64,000 bases of DNA, from assembly GCF_009684715.1 (NCBI RefSeq), contig NZ_CP016604.1, positions 449,262 through 513,261 of the forward strand. Direction: 5' to 3'. This stretch comes from Otariodibacter oris. Its GTDB lineage: Bacteria; Pseudomonadota; Gammaproteobacteria; Enterobacterales; Pasteurellaceae. The translations under genes were made by a program, and so were the position numbers. The notes under the pieces were generated by a model that had not been told where the DNA came from, ran no database searches, and saw only the letters and a list, made by a program, of their open reading frames with translations. This document shows positions 1 through 11,212 of the stretch, in pieces (the stretch's first letter is position 1; every line of letters starts with the position of its first letter).

Positions 1-25
1 ATGTAATTAAATCGAATAGGTTATT

Positions 26-646
26 ATGAGCTTAGGTAATCTTTATATTATTTCAGCACCAAGTGGTGCGGGTAAATCTTCATTAATCAACGCATTATTA
101 GCTGATTTACCTCGTTCAACCGTTGAATTGTCAATATCCCATACTACTCGTTCCCCTCGCCCAGGTGAAGAACATGGTGTTCACTACTATTTCACATCTC
201 ATGGTGATTTTGAGCATTTAATTTCACAAGGTCATTTTTTAGAATGGGCAGAAGTCTTTGGTAATTATTACGGTACTTCATTACCGCTAATTGAGCGAAG
301 TCTGGAAGAAGGCATTGACGTTTTCTTAGATATTGATTGGCAGGGGGCAAGACAGATCAGAGAAAAACTGCCGAATGTGAAGAGTATCTTTATTCTTCCT
401 CCATCTAAAGCGGAATTAGAAAATCGTTTAATTGGAAGAGGGCAGGATTCGGCAGAAGTAATTCAAGGCAGAATGAATAAAGCTGTATCTGAAATGAGCC
501 ACTATAATGAATTTGATTATGTCATTTTTAATGATGATTTTGATACAGCATTAACGGAATTAAAGAGTATTCTGATTGCAGAACGTCTTAAACAAGAAGC
601 TCAATCTATTCGTCATCAAGCATTGATTGCTGAATTACTTGGTTGA
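26..646 (+). CDS. gmk: Guanylate kinase
   Basis: Guanylate kinase phosphorylates GMP (and dGMP) to the diphosphate with ATP in the cytoplasm, an essential step in making GTP. The 206-residue protein has the P-loop [10 protein letters not shown] at residues 10-19 and the GMP-binding motifs [11 protein letters not shown] (about 38-48) and VHYYF. Its length is typical of the bacterial enzyme. The ATG at 26 has AGG upstream and leaves only the usual few residues before the first beta strand. The gene ends at a strong bidirectional terminator and converges on rseA. Its upstream neighbour lies outside the window. Assignment is secure. Confidence 0.97.
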   Translation: MSLGNLYIISAPSGAGKSSLINALLADLPRSTVELSISHTTRSPRPGEEHGVHYYFTSHGDFEHLISQGHFLEWAEVFGNYYGTSLPLIERSLEEGIDVFLDIDWQGARQIREKLPNVKSIFILPPSKAELENRLIGRGQDSAEVIQGRMNKAVSEMSHYNEFDYVIFNDDFDTALTELKSILIAERLKQEAQSIRHQALIAELLG

Positions 647-660
647 TATAAATTAGCCAT

Positions 661-697
661 AAAAAACCCCGCAATTTAGTTTAGCGGGGTTTTCTTT
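661..697. terminator. Bidirectional terminator between gmk and rseA
   Basis: AACCCCGC and GCGGGGTT form a GC-rich stem around an AT-rich loop. A-rich sequence lies on the left and T-rich on the right, so it can end transcription from both sides. It sits between the convergent gmk and rseA genes. Confidence 0.9.
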
Positions 698-717
698 TAT
701 CTTATTACTTCTATTCT

Positions 718-1332
718 TTATTGTTGTCTTTCAGTTTCATCATTTTCACTTGTATTTGGTGTCGTTGCTGAAGTTTGAGCTCTCGCTTTTTCAGCTGCAC
801 TTAATACAATAGCACCGACGTTAGTACGACGTTGTAATTCATGATTTTGTAATAATGCATTAATACGACGTTGTTGGTATTCTAATTGCTCAGGAGTAGG
901 TTGTGTTTGCGATGGGGCATTGTAACTTACTTGCTGAACTGAATTACTAAACGGAAGTGTTTGTAATACAGGTTGTTCAACTTGTGCAACTTCTTGCTCT
1001 GCAGTCATGATATTTGCACCAAATACTGCAACTAAACATACAGAAGCTGCAATTCCCATTTGCATAATCGGTGTTTTCCAACCCTTAAGTTTTAACAATA
1101 AACCTTTTGGCTTTTCTGCTTGAGTCGAAATTTCTTCTTTTTCAATAGCTGCTTCTAATTTCGCAGAGAAATCGCTACCAAGAATAATTTCTTCTCCTCG
1201 CATAACACTACGGATTGCGTGGTAGTTAGCCCATTTTTGTTGTAACTCTTCACTTTTGCATAATGTATCGGTAAAAGCATGCTCCACATTATGTCCATCC
1301 ATATAGGCGGAAAGTGTTTCTCTTTGTTGCAT
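718..1332 (-). CDS. rseA: Anti-sigma-E factor RseA (MclA)
   Basis: RseA is an inner-membrane protein that holds sigma-E (RpoE) inactive until regulated proteolysis releases it during envelope stress. The N-terminal cytoplasmic domain starts MQQRETLSAYMDG, like other RseA proteins. It is followed by one membrane segment (about residues 85-105, MQMGIAASVCLVAVFGA) and a Gln/Thr-rich periplasmic part. I chose the ATG at 1332 because GGAG lies 6 bases upstream; a TTG four codons earlier would place that ribosome site inside the gene. It lies 29 bases downstream of rpoE and is surely cotranscribed. No rseB or rseC follows; a terminator and gmk come next. Confidence 0.9.
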   Translation of the reverse strand: MQQRETLSAYMDGHNVEHAFTDTLCKSEELQQKWANYHAIRSVMRGEEIILGSDFSAKLEAAIEKEEISTQAEKPKGLLLKLKGWKTPIMQMGIAASVCLVAVFGANIMTAEQEVAQVEQPVLQTLPFSNSVQQVSYNAPSQTQPTPEQLEYQQRRINALLQNHELQRRTNVGAIVLSAAEKARAQTSATTPNTSENDETERQQ

Positions 1333-1361
1333 AGATAGCTCCAATATTTTTAATCTATGTT

Positions 1362-1940
1362 TTAATTTTTTTGCATTAATGGATTAATTTTTGCGTCAAT
1401 CGCTTCTCTTGCTCTGAAGATACGAGATCTTACAGTACCAACAGGACATTGCATAACTTCTGCGATCTCTTCATAACTTAGCCCATCAATTTCACGCAAG
1501 GTTATTGCATTCTTTAATTCATCGGGTAAGTTTTCAATCGTATCAAATACAATTCGTTTTAACTCTTCAGATAATATTAAATTCTCTGGTGTGTCTGCTT
1601 CACGTAACTGGACACCACTGTCGTAACTTTCTGCATCTTCAGCAAGAATATCTTCTTTTGGAGGACGTCGTCCTAAAGCGGTTAAGTGATTCTTTGCTGT
1701 ATTTACGGCAATTCTATACAGCCAAGTATAGAACGCACTTTCTCCTCTAAATGACTCTAAAGAACGATACGCTTTTATAAAAGATTCTTGTACAAGATCT
1801 GGGATGTCATCGCGTGCAACGTAGCGTGTTAGCAATCCTGCTACTCTATTTTGATAACGTATGACGAGTAAATTAAATGCTTTTTTATCACCTTGTTGTG
1901 CACGCTCAACCAATTCTTGATCGGTAATTTGCTCGCTCAT
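1362..1940 (-). CDS. rpoE: RNA polymerase sigma factor RpoE (sigma-E)
   Basis: An ECF-type sigma factor that directs transcription of envelope-stress genes. The 192-residue protein has sigma region 2 (DLVQESFIKAYRSL, about residues 48-61) and a region 4 helix-turn-helix (LSYEEIAEVMQCPVGTVRSR, about 153-172), and is close to E. coli RpoE throughout. It begins at an ATG preceded by AGGAG and is followed by its antagonist rseA. A sigma-E-like promoter about 50 bases upstream of the start codon suggests autoregulation, as is established in enteric bacteria. Confidence 0.96.
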   Translation of the reverse strand: MSEQITDQELVERAQQGDKKAFNLLVIRYQNRVAGLLTRYVARDDIPDLVQESFIKAYRSLESFRGESAFYTWLYRIAVNTAKNHLTALGRRPPKEDILAEDAESYDSGVQLREADTPENLILSEELKRIVFDTIENLPDELKNAITLREIDGLSYEEIAEVMQCPVGTVRSRIFRAREAIDAKINPLMQKN

Positions 1941-1991
1941 CTATTGAGTTCTCCTAACTTTTACGCTGGATCTTCCCCTTCGCACACCTCG

Positions 1992-2019
1992 TTAGTATGT
2001 TTATTTGGGAAAAAGTTCA
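1992..2019 (-). promoter_or_regulatory. Candidate sigma-E-dependent promoter of rpoE
   Basis: Reading the minus strand, TGAACTT (2019-2013) is followed after exactly 16 bases by ACTAA (1996-1992). The known sigma-E pattern is GGAACTT, 16-17 bases, TCTRA, so each element has about one mismatch. It sits some 50 bases before the rpoE start codon, a sensible place for an autoregulatory promoter. The family rule is established; its use here is inference. Confidence 0.5.
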
Positions 2020-2048
2020 TCCAAGTAAATTATTTGTTTGTTATTTGG

Positions 2049-3578
2049 TCATTTTGTGTTTTTACCACGATTCATAAAAGTAGAAAAAACTAAAATCATT
2101 AAGCTTATTCCATAAATTAACCAATGACCAAGTAATGTAAAAGGTGTGGTTCCTTTGGTTGGTTGCATTGACTGAGTAAGCGTTGTTGCCTCAAATTGAG
2201 GAGCTTGTTTAATAATCTGACCATTGACATCGACAAATGCGGTAATGCCAGTATTGGTTGCTCTAATTAAAGGTTTTCCTAATTCTAAAGCGCGCATTCT
2301 CGCCATCTGTAAATGTTGCCAAGGACCACTACTGGTTCCAAACCAAGCATCATTTGAAATCGTGACTAAATAATCAGATTGTTGCTGTTTTTGATTTTGT
2401 TGAACTTGATCACCGAAGATTATTTCATAACAAATTGCTAAATTAAATGAATTATTAGCAATGTTGAGTGCTGGCTGAATAAAATTTCCTCGAGCTAAAT
2501 TAATTGGGAGAATAAATACTTCTCGCATCCAATCAAGTAGGTTACCGAACGGAACATATTCACCAAAGGGTACCAAATGATGCTTATTGTATCGTTGAGC
2601 TTGGGACATATTATACGGTTGATTAGAATCGCCAAGCAAGACTGCACTATTAAACAGCTGATTATTTTCTTGATAAAGGGTGCCTAGTATGATTTCGCTA
2701 TGATTTTCTCTTCCCAGGGAATCTAACTGATTCAAAATAGGGACGATATCATTCTCCTTTGCTGGAATGGCTGATTCAGGAAAAATAATGACATCACTCT
2801 TACCAAGCAATGGAGTAATTAAACGATTATAGGTAGCCAACGTTGCGTTGAAGTAACTGGGATCCCATTTCATTTGTTGTTCAATATTGCCTTGAATAAG
2901 GCTGATATTGATAGATTTTTTTTCAGTATCATCTTCAACAAAAGTAAATAGTTGTGTGAATGCAGTGAAAATTAAAATACCGATACAAACTAAAATGGGC
3001 TGATGAGGTATTATTTTATGTTCAGACCATTTGCAAAAAATTTGTACCAAGTAACCGCTTGTTAAAATAACAAAAAAAGTCAGTCCTTGTACGCCGGTAA
3101 TGGGAGCAAGCCCATAAAATGGAGAATCGATCTGTGTGTAGCCAAATTGCAACCATGGAAAGCCTGTGAAGACAATTTCACGTAAATATTCAGTGAATGA
3201 AAATAAACTCGCTAATACCCAAGGATTTTTTAAATTAAATCGTTGTGATAAATAGGTAAAGAGTAATGGATAAAGAGCTAAATAGCTTGCAAGTAACAAT
3301 ACGGCAAGATAGCTGACAATTTCTGGTACTCCACCAAATTGAGTCATACTCACACTTACCCAATTTACACCGATGGAAAAATAGCTCACAGCCCATAAAA
3401 ATGCACCAATTAATGCGACTTTTTTAGATTGAGTGATAATCAACCACAATAAGCCAAATGCTGAAATAAAAGCAACAGGCCAATAATCAAAGGGGGAATA
3501 AGCTAGAATTCCTATTCCTCCAGAAATTAAGGCAAAAAGGTAAATGGTTACTGTAGAAAAATTTTTTGATATAGCCAT
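2049..3578 (-). CDS. lnt: Apolipoprotein N-acyltransferase
   Basis: Lnt adds the third acyl chain to the N-terminal cysteine of lipoproteins in the inner membrane, the last step of lipoprotein maturation. The 509-residue protein has an N-terminal multi-pass membrane part (to about residue 210) and a periplasmic nitrilase-fold domain. The catalytic triad is visible: E268 in FPESAIPA, K332 in RYNKHHLVPFGEYVP and C383 in LAICYEIIFGD. The start codon shares one base with the corC stop (TAATG), so the two are translationally coupled as in many gammaproteobacteria. Confidence 0.95.
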   Translation of the reverse strand: MAISKNFSTVTIYLFALISGGIGILAYSPFDYWPVAFISAFGLLWLIITQSKKVALIGAFLWAVSYFSIGVNWVSVSMTQFGGVPEIVSYLAVLLLASYLALYPLLFTYLSQRFNLKNPWVLASLFSFTEYLREIVFTGFPWLQFGYTQIDSPFYGLAPITGVQGLTFFVILTSGYLVQIFCKWSEHKIIPHQPILVCIGILIFTAFTQLFTFVEDDTEKKSINISLIQGNIEQQMKWDPSYFNATLATYNRLITPLLGKSDVIIFPESAIPAKENDIVPILNQLDSLGRENHSEIILGTLYQENNQLFNSAVLLGDSNQPYNMSQAQRYNKHHLVPFGEYVPFGNLLDWMREVFILPINLARGNFIQPALNIANNSFNLAICYEIIFGDQVQQNQKQQQSDYLVTISNDAWFGTSSGPWQHLQMARMRALELGKPLIRATNTGITAFVDVNGQIIKQAPQFEATTLTQSMQPTKGTTPFTLLGHWLIYGISLMILVFSTFMNRGKNTK

Positions 3579-4465
3579 TATTCAGGGTCTTTCTCTTTCG
3601 GTTCCATTAACTCTAACTGTTCATCTGTTACAGTAACCCGGAATTGAATTAATTTTCTGCTATCCGCGGAGGTGACTTTGAATGTAATTCCCTCTAAGGC
3701 AATTTCTTCCCCACGTTTTGGTAGATAACCAAAAGATTTGGTTACTAATCCCCCAACGGTATCAACTTCTTCATCAGTAAAATGTGTTGCAAATTGTTGG
3801 TTAAAACGTTCAATATCCGTTAATGCTAATACAGCGTAACTATGCTGGGAAAGCTGACGAATTGGTTCGACTTCTTCTTCATCAAACTCATCTTCAATAT
3901 TACCTACAATCTGTTCAAGAATATCTTCAATGGTAACTAAACCAGAAACTGCTCCAAATTCATCAACCACAATTGCCATATGAAAACGTTCTGAACGGAA
4001 TTCCTTGAGCATGCGATCAACTCGTTTACTTTCAGGTACAATAACCGCTGGGCGTAAAATTTTCGACATTTCAAAAGGCTCAGAATCTGAACTAAGATAT
4101 TTTAATAGTTCTTTGGCATGTAGAATACCCTCGATACTATCCTTTCCATCCTTGATCACAGGGAACCTTGAGTGAGTTGATTCAATAATGGTATCAACAC
4201 ATGAGTCTAACGGCTGTTCGGTATCAATAAAAATAATATGTGAACGTGGAATCATGATATCTCGAACACGTAATTCTGAAATTTCCATGACTCCTTCGAT
4301 CATTTGCTTTGTATCTGTATCAATTAATTCATTTTCAGCGGAGTCTCTAATGACTTCTACTAAATCTTCTCGATTTTTAGGTTCTTGCTGAAAAAATCCA
4401 CCTAAAATAGCTTTAAAAAATGATTTCTTGTCTGACGAATGTGCGTCTTGTTGGTCATCGCTCAT
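3578..4465 (-). CDS. corC: CorC/HlyC-family protein with CBS pair (CorC)
   Basis: A cytoplasmic CBS-domain protein of the CorC family, linked in enterics to magnesium and cobalt efflux and found beside lnt. The N-terminal part has [13 protein letters not shown], then two CBS motifs ([15 protein letters not shown] and a second around residues 125-180) and a C-terminal CorC/HlyC transporter-associated domain. The start is the ATG of MSDDQQD at 4465, with GAGA upstream; an in-frame extension further up looks like untranslated leader. It couples to lnt by a one-base overlap. Its precise role in ion transport is known only from the family. Confidence 0.9.
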   Translation of the reverse strand: MSDDQQDAHSSDKKSFFKAILGGFFQQEPKNREDLVEVIRDSAENELIDTDTKQMIEGVMEISELRVRDIMIPRSHIIFIDTEQPLDSCVDTIIESTHSRFPVIKDGKDSIEGILHAKELLKYLSSDSEPFEMSKILRPAVIVPESKRVDRMLKEFRSERFHMAIVVDEFGAVSGLVTIEDILEQIVGNIEDEFDEEEVEPIRQLSQHSYAVLALTDIERFNQQFATHFTDEEVDTVGGLVTKSFGYLPKRGEEIALEGITFKVTSADSRKLIQFRVTVTDEQLELMEPKEKDPE

Positions 4466-4616
4466 TGTATATTCTCGTAAATAAATAAAATCGAAAATTA
4501 CCACAGTTTAGATAAAAAATCGACATTAACCTCTATTACTTGCTTTCTATTTATTGAAATTTAGAATAGGATATGCCTAATTTTTTTACAGAAACCTCTC
4601 CAAAGGAGTTATTTTT

Positions 4617-5258
4617 ATGAAATTAAGTAAAATTGCACTTGTTGCAACAACGCTTATTACAAGTACAGCAGCATTCGCTGGTTCAATTACTGGTTCTTCA
4701 AATGTAAATTTTTTAGCTTTTGATGGACAAAAAGTTAAAAAAGATACAGCATTAAATGTCAATGATAATGCTCAACACCAAGTTGTAGTAGAAGTTTCTA
4801 GTATCTATGACTCTGGTTCAGACAGCAACTATTTTGAATCAACACCTATTGTTGTGACGTTTACAGGTAGCCAAGAAAATATAAAAATTATTACTCCTCG
4901 CTTACGTTCTGATTTTGAGGTTGAAAAATTTAAAAAAGCCCCAACATTGGATATAAAGACAACATCAGGAAAAGAAGTAAGTCATAAATTAGACTATTTA
5001 GAGGGAGAAGGATTCTTACCAAATATTAATGTTGTAGAAAATTTAGCAAATTATAATGCGGGAAATAATGTTGCTTCATTAAAACAGTTTGCGATGACAC
5101 CAATGGCTACCATGATGCCAATGCAAAATGGCAGAGCGACTAAAGGACAAGTAATGGTGCAGGGTGAAAATATCGCAGAACAGCAATTACAATATTGGTT
5201 CCAACAAGCTGATAAAGAAACTCAAAAACGTTTCTTGGATTGGGCGAAAAAACAATAA
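4617..5258 (+). CDS. YccT/CsgI-like periplasmic protein (UPF0319, DUF2057)
   Basis: A 213-residue secreted protein with a clear cleavable signal peptide (MKLSKIALVATTLITSTAAFAG). Its body follows the UPF0319/DUF2057 pattern seen in E. coli YccT: VNFLAFDGQKV near the mature N-terminus and LQYWFQQADKETQKRFLDWA at the C-terminus. In E. coli this protein, renamed CsgI, restrains curli subunit polymerisation in the periplasm. Nothing near it resembles a curli gene, so the role here is open. An AAGGAG ribosome site lies 8 bases before the ATG. It stands alone between corC (divergent) and gapA. Confidence 0.8.
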   Translation: MKLSKIALVATTLITSTAAFAGSITGSSNVNFLAFDGQKVKKDTALNVNDNAQHQVVVEVSSIYDSGSDSNYFESTPIVVTFTGSQENIKIITPRLRSDFEVEKFKKAPTLDIKTTSGKEVSHKLDYLEGEGFLPNINVVENLANYNAGNNVASLKQFAMTPMATMMPMQNGRATKGQVMVQGENIAEQQLQYWFQQADKETQKRFLDWAKKQ

Positions 5259-5334
5259 TAGGTATTGTTATTCTGTTAAATTTGATAAAGATCATATAAT
5301 AATTATATGTGTTTGAATGTCGTGCCATTTCCTG

Positions 5335-5365
5335 TTGTCAAAGAAGAATGAGACTGTGTTATAAT
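5335..5365 (+). promoter_or_regulatory. Likely gapA promoter
   Basis: A perfect TATAAT at 5360-5365 is preceded by TG one base upstream (extended -10). A weak -35, TTGTCA at 5335-5340, lies 19 bases away. A 10-base direct repeat TTCTATAGGA (5380-5389 and 5394-5403) follows in the leader. The gene starts at 5451. Confidence 0.55.
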
Positions 5366-5432
5366 CCATATGTCATTCATTCTATAGGATCTGTTCTATA
5401 GGAATAGAAGAAAGAATTTTGTTTAACTTTAA

Positions 5433-6455
<1,023 letters not shown>

Positions 6456-6495
6456 TCACTAGTCAAGTTTAGATAAGATTATCTAGATTTAATAG

Positions 6496-6540
6496 ACCTA
6501 CTCTTATCAGTTAAATGACTGAATGAGAGTAGGTTTTTTT
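6496..6540 (+). terminator. gapA terminator
   Basis: ACCTACTCT (6496-6504) pairs perfectly with AGAGTAGGT (6526-6534) and is followed by a run of T. It lies 40 bases past the gapA stop codon. Confidence 0.85.
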
Positions 6541-6601
6541 ATTCTTAAAAATTGGAAAAATATTCCTTGGTAAGCGCCCTATAACATGGGGAATTCGACA
6601 A

Positions 6602-6654
6602 TAAAAAAATCTGCACTTTAATTACTATTTACTCGTAAATTAAAGTACAGATTT
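6602..6654 (-). terminator. Terminator of the DppA/HbpA-like gene
   Basis: A 16-base stem (6608-6623 with 6639-6654) precedes a T-run when read on the minus strand. The one non-Watson-Crick position is a G-U wobble in minus-strand RNA but a C-A mismatch in plus-strand RNA, so it fits the minus-strand gene that ends at 6678. Confidence 0.8.
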
Positions 6655-6677
6655 AAGATAGGATATTTGGTTTTTGA

Positions 6678-8276
6678 TTAATCTACAATTTTAGTACCGT
6701 AGAAATAAGTATAACCAAATGGGCTTTGTTTATAGTCTTGTACACGTTTTCTTAGCACTTTATAGTTAAGCGAATGCGCGACGTTGATCCAAGGTGTTTG
6801 CTCTTTTAATAACACTTGAGCTTGCTCATAGAGTTTTGCTCTTTCTGATTTATCAGACAAGCCTCTTGCGTGTTCAAGTAATGCATCTAGTTCAGGACTA
6901 TTAAAACGAGCATAGTTACTGTTACCAATGTTTTCGCTAGCAAATAGTGGGGACAAGAAGTTATCAGGATCACCATTATCACCAGACCATCCGTAAATAC
7001 CTGCAGTTAATTCACCTGCTTTGGTACGTTTGAGATAGTCACCCCATTCATAACTGACTAATTTTGCATTTACACCTACTTTTGCCCAATCGCTTTGAAT
7101 AAGCTCAGCTAAACGACGTGGATTTGGATTTGAGGCTCTCACAACAGGTTGAACCCAAAATTCTGTGTCAAATCCATTTTCATATCCAGCTTCTTTCAAT
7201 AATTCTCTTGCTTTTTCTGGATCATATTCATAATCAGTGATTGAGTCATTATATCCCCAAATGGTTGGCGGAAGAGGATTTTTAGCTGCAACACCAGCTC
7301 CTCGATATACGGCATCAATAATTGCTTTTTTATCGACAGCATAGTTAAGAGCCTGACGTACTTTTACGTTATCAAAAGGTGCTTTTTGCGTATTGAACGC
7401 AATATAAGCGATATTTAATCCTTCTTGTGATATCACTGTTAAATTAGGATCATTTTTCATTTTCTCAAGATCGGTAATATTTGGGAAGTCGATCGTGTCA
7501 CAAGTGCCAGCTTGTAATTTTGCATAACGAGTACTTGCATCAGGAACAATATCAAAAATTAATTGATCAATATCAGCTTTACCATTCCAATAATCTTTAT
7601 TGGCTAAGAAACGAATTTTTTGTTCTAGCTGATAGCCTGAGAATACGAATGGACCAGTACCAATTGGATTGCTATCAATCGTTTCTGGTTTTCCTTCTTT
7701 CATCATCTTATCTGCATATTCAGCAGAATAAATAGAAATAAAGTCCATACCCAAGCTAGCAAGGAAAGTTGCATCCTTTTTATTTAATGTAATTCTTACT
7801 GTATTATCATCCACTTTTTCTACAGATTTTAATAAAGCGGGGAATTTCATTGCATTAAAATACGGGTAGGTTGCATTTGAAACATTGTGATAAGGGTGGT
7901 TTGGATCAAGTTGGCGTTCGAATGAAAATACAACATCGTCGGCATTAAAATTACGGCTTGGGGTAAATTCTTTATTAGAGTGGAATTTTACCCCTTTGCG
8001 TAAATGGAATGTATAAGTGAGACCATCATCACTGACATCCCAACTTTCTGCTAATGCAGGTTCTAAATCTGTTGAGCCTCGTTTGAATTCAATTAGACGG
8101 TTATAAACTTGCTGTGAACTTGCAGTATAAGCGATACCATCCATCTCTAAAGCAGGGCTAAATCCTGTTGGGGCACGGCTGGTGCAGTTAATAAAGGTAT
8201 TAAATTCTGCCGCTTGAGTTGCAGTAGCAAATAATAATGTCGCACTAAGTAATGAAAGTTTCGTCTTAATTTTCAT
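6678..8276 (-). CDS. DppA/HbpA-family periplasmic binding protein of an ABC transporter
   Basis: A 532-residue extracellular solute-binding protein (family 5), the class that captures peptides or heme for an ABC importer. Large parts track Haemophilus HbpA and E. coli DppA: NADDVVFSFERQLDPNHPYH, LASLGMDFISIYSAEYADKM and FGWSGDNGDPDNF-type motifs. The signal peptide (MKIKTKLSLLSATLLFATATQA) ends in a signal peptidase I site, without the lipobox cysteine of HbpA, so the protein should be soluble in the periplasm like DppA. The start at 8276 has AGGAGA upstream. No permease or ATPase genes are adjacent, so it probably serves a transporter encoded elsewhere. Dipeptides, heme and related ligands all remain possible. 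Confidence 0.85.
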   Translation of the reverse strand: MKIKTKLSLLSATLLFATATQAAEFNTFINCTSRAPTGFSPALEMDGIAYTASSQQVYNRLIEFKRGSTDLEPALAESWDVSDDGLTYTFHLRKGVKFHSNKEFTPSRNFNADDVVFSFERQLDPNHPYHNVSNATYPYFNAMKFPALLKSVEKVDDNTVRITLNKKDATFLASLGMDFISIYSAEYADKMMKEGKPETIDSNPIGTGPFVFSGYQLEQKIRFLANKDYWNGKADIDQLIFDIVPDASTRYAKLQAGTCDTIDFPNITDLEKMKNDPNLTVISQEGLNIAYIAFNTQKAPFDNVKVRQALNYAVDKKAIIDAVYRGAGVAAKNPLPPTIWGYNDSITDYEYDPEKARELLKEAGYENGFDTEFWVQPVVRASNPNPRRLAELIQSDWAKVGVNAKLVSYEWGDYLKRTKAGELTAGIYGWSGDNGDPDNFLSPLFASENIGNSNYARFNSPELDALLEHARGLSDKSERAKLYEQAQVLLKEQTPWINVAHSLNYKVLRKRVQDYKQSPFGYTYFYGTKIVD

Positions 8277-8386
8277 ACTTTCTCCTGTTGATATTTGAAC
8301 TCTCATCAACAAGATACCGATTTTATTACCGCAGGTAAAGAACTAAAACAAGGCTTTTATAACTAAAAAGCATATTAATGCGATTG

Positions 8387-9004
8387 CTATTTTTGATGAC
8401 GTTCTTTTAATTTTTCAATGACATCTGACCAAGAGAGTTCAGCATCTTGCAACAAAACGGTTAAATGATAAGCTAAATCAGCCGCTTCTGAAATCGTTTC
8501 CATACGATCTTTCATAGTGGCAGCAAGTGCTGTTTCAACGCCTTCTTCGCCGACTTTTTGTGCGATTCGTTTTGTCCCTCTTGCGTAGAGTGATGCGGTA
8601 TAAGACGTTTCAGGATCTTTTCCTTTACGTTCACCGATCAAGCGTTCTAATTTGCTGAAAAAGACCCAATCAGGTTGATTATCTAATTCAAATTGGTGGA
8701 AACAACTTTCTTTGCCTGTGTGGCAAGTTTCACCTATTGGATTAACTAAAATGAGAAGGGTATCTTGATCACAATCTAGGCTCATATCGACTACATTAAG
8801 GAAATGTCCAGAGGTTTCTCCTTTAGTCCACAGACGTTGCTTAGTGCGAGAGAAGAAGGTTACTTTGTTTTCTGCGAGCGTTTTTTCTAAGGCTTCTTGG
8901 TTCATATAACCTAGCATCAGCACTTCACAGGTTGCATTATTTTGAATAATAACTGGTAATAAGTTATCTACTTTTTGCCAATCTATTTTGCTTATATCTA
9001 ACAT
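8387..9004 (-). CDS. hisI: Bifunctional phosphoribosyl-AMP cyclohydrolase / phosphoribosyl-ATP pyrophosphatase
   Basis: HisIE carries out steps two and three of histidine synthesis: removal of pyrophosphate from PR-ATP, then ring opening of PR-AMP. The N-terminal cyclohydrolase half has the metal-binding [13 protein letters not shown] and [12 protein letters not shown] motifs (about residues 74-103). The C-terminal half is the MazG-like pyrophosphatase, with [10 protein letters not shown]. At 205 residues it is the usual fused form. The start has GAGGGGA upstream. It is the last gene of the his operon; I see no convincing terminator behind it, only a weak hairpin. Confidence 0.95.
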   Translation of the reverse strand: MLDISKIDWQKVDNLLPVIIQNNATCEVLMLGYMNQEALEKTLAENKVTFFSRTKQRLWTKGETSGHFLNVVDMSLDCDQDTLLILVNPIGETCHTGKESCFHQFELDNQPDWVFFSKLERLIGERKGKDPETSYTASLYARGTKRIAQKVGEEGVETALAATMKDRMETISEAADLAYHLTVLLQDAELSWSDVIEKLKERHQK

Positions 9005-9025
9005 ATTCTTTCCCCTCGGTTTAAA

Positions 9026-10587
<1,562 letters not shown>

Positions 10588-10590
10588 CTA

Positions 10591-10599
10591 ACCGCTTGT
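10591..10599. repeat. DNA uptake signal between hisH and hisA
   Basis: ACCGCTTGT, a perfect reverse-orientation Apl-type core, with TTTGCAAAATATT-like flank just upstream. It lies in the only sizeable gap inside the his operon. Confidence 0.8.
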
Positions 10600-10601
10600 C
10601 G

Positions 10602-11195
10602 TTAAATATTTTCGACAAAATTTTTCAGTAAGCGTGAGCCACTCTTGCCAGATCGTTCAGGGTGGAATTGCACCCCATAGAAATTGTTATGCTGTAAAGC
10701 GGCTGAAAATAGCACACCATAATCTGCTGTTGCTATCGTATGGCTATTGGGTAATACCGCATAGCTATGCACAAAATAGAAATGGCTATCTTGTTCGATT
10801 CCTGAAAATAAAGGGTGATCTGCTTGATAATGAACTTGATTCCAGCCCATATGTGGGAGTGGAAGTTGCGTATCTGGAATTAATTCCGTTGTGCCACTCA
10901 TTACTCCTAATGTATTTACATTCCCTTCGGCTGAAAATTCTGTCATCAACTGCATCCCCAAACAAATGCCTAAAACAGGTTGTTTTAAGGTCGGTATAAC
11001 TTCAATTAAGCCTAACTCTGTTAAGTTTTGCATAGCAGCTTTTGCAGTGCCAACACCGGGTAAAATTAATTTATCCGCCGATTGAATCTGTGAAATATCA
11101 TCGGTAATTTCGGTTTTATAACCTAATCGATCAAACGCAAATTTTACGGATGAAAGATTGGCACAGCGGGTATTGATAATCGTAATCTGAGACAT
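10602..11195 (-). CDS. hisH: Imidazole glycerol phosphate synthase, glutaminase subunit
   Basis: HisH hydrolyses glutamine and channels ammonia to HisF. The 197-residue class I glutamine amidotransferase shows the nucleophile elbow LGICLGMQLM (Cys about residue 77) and the His-Glu pair in GVQFHPERSGKSG, with the oxyanion motif LPGVGTA. It lies 17 bases downstream of hisB and upstream of hisA, the usual his order. Confidence 0.97.
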   Translation of the reverse strand: MSQITIINTRCANLSSVKFAFDRLGYKTEITDDISQIQSADKLILPGVGTAKAAMQNLTELGLIEVIPTLKQPVLGICLGMQLMTEFSAEGNVNTLGVMSGTTELIPDTQLPLPHMGWNQVHYQADHPLFSGIEQDSHFYFVHSYAVLPNSHTIATADYGVLFSAALQHNNFYGVQFHPERSGKSGSRLLKNFVENI

Positions 11196-11212
11196 TTTTT
11201 ATCCTTATTTCT

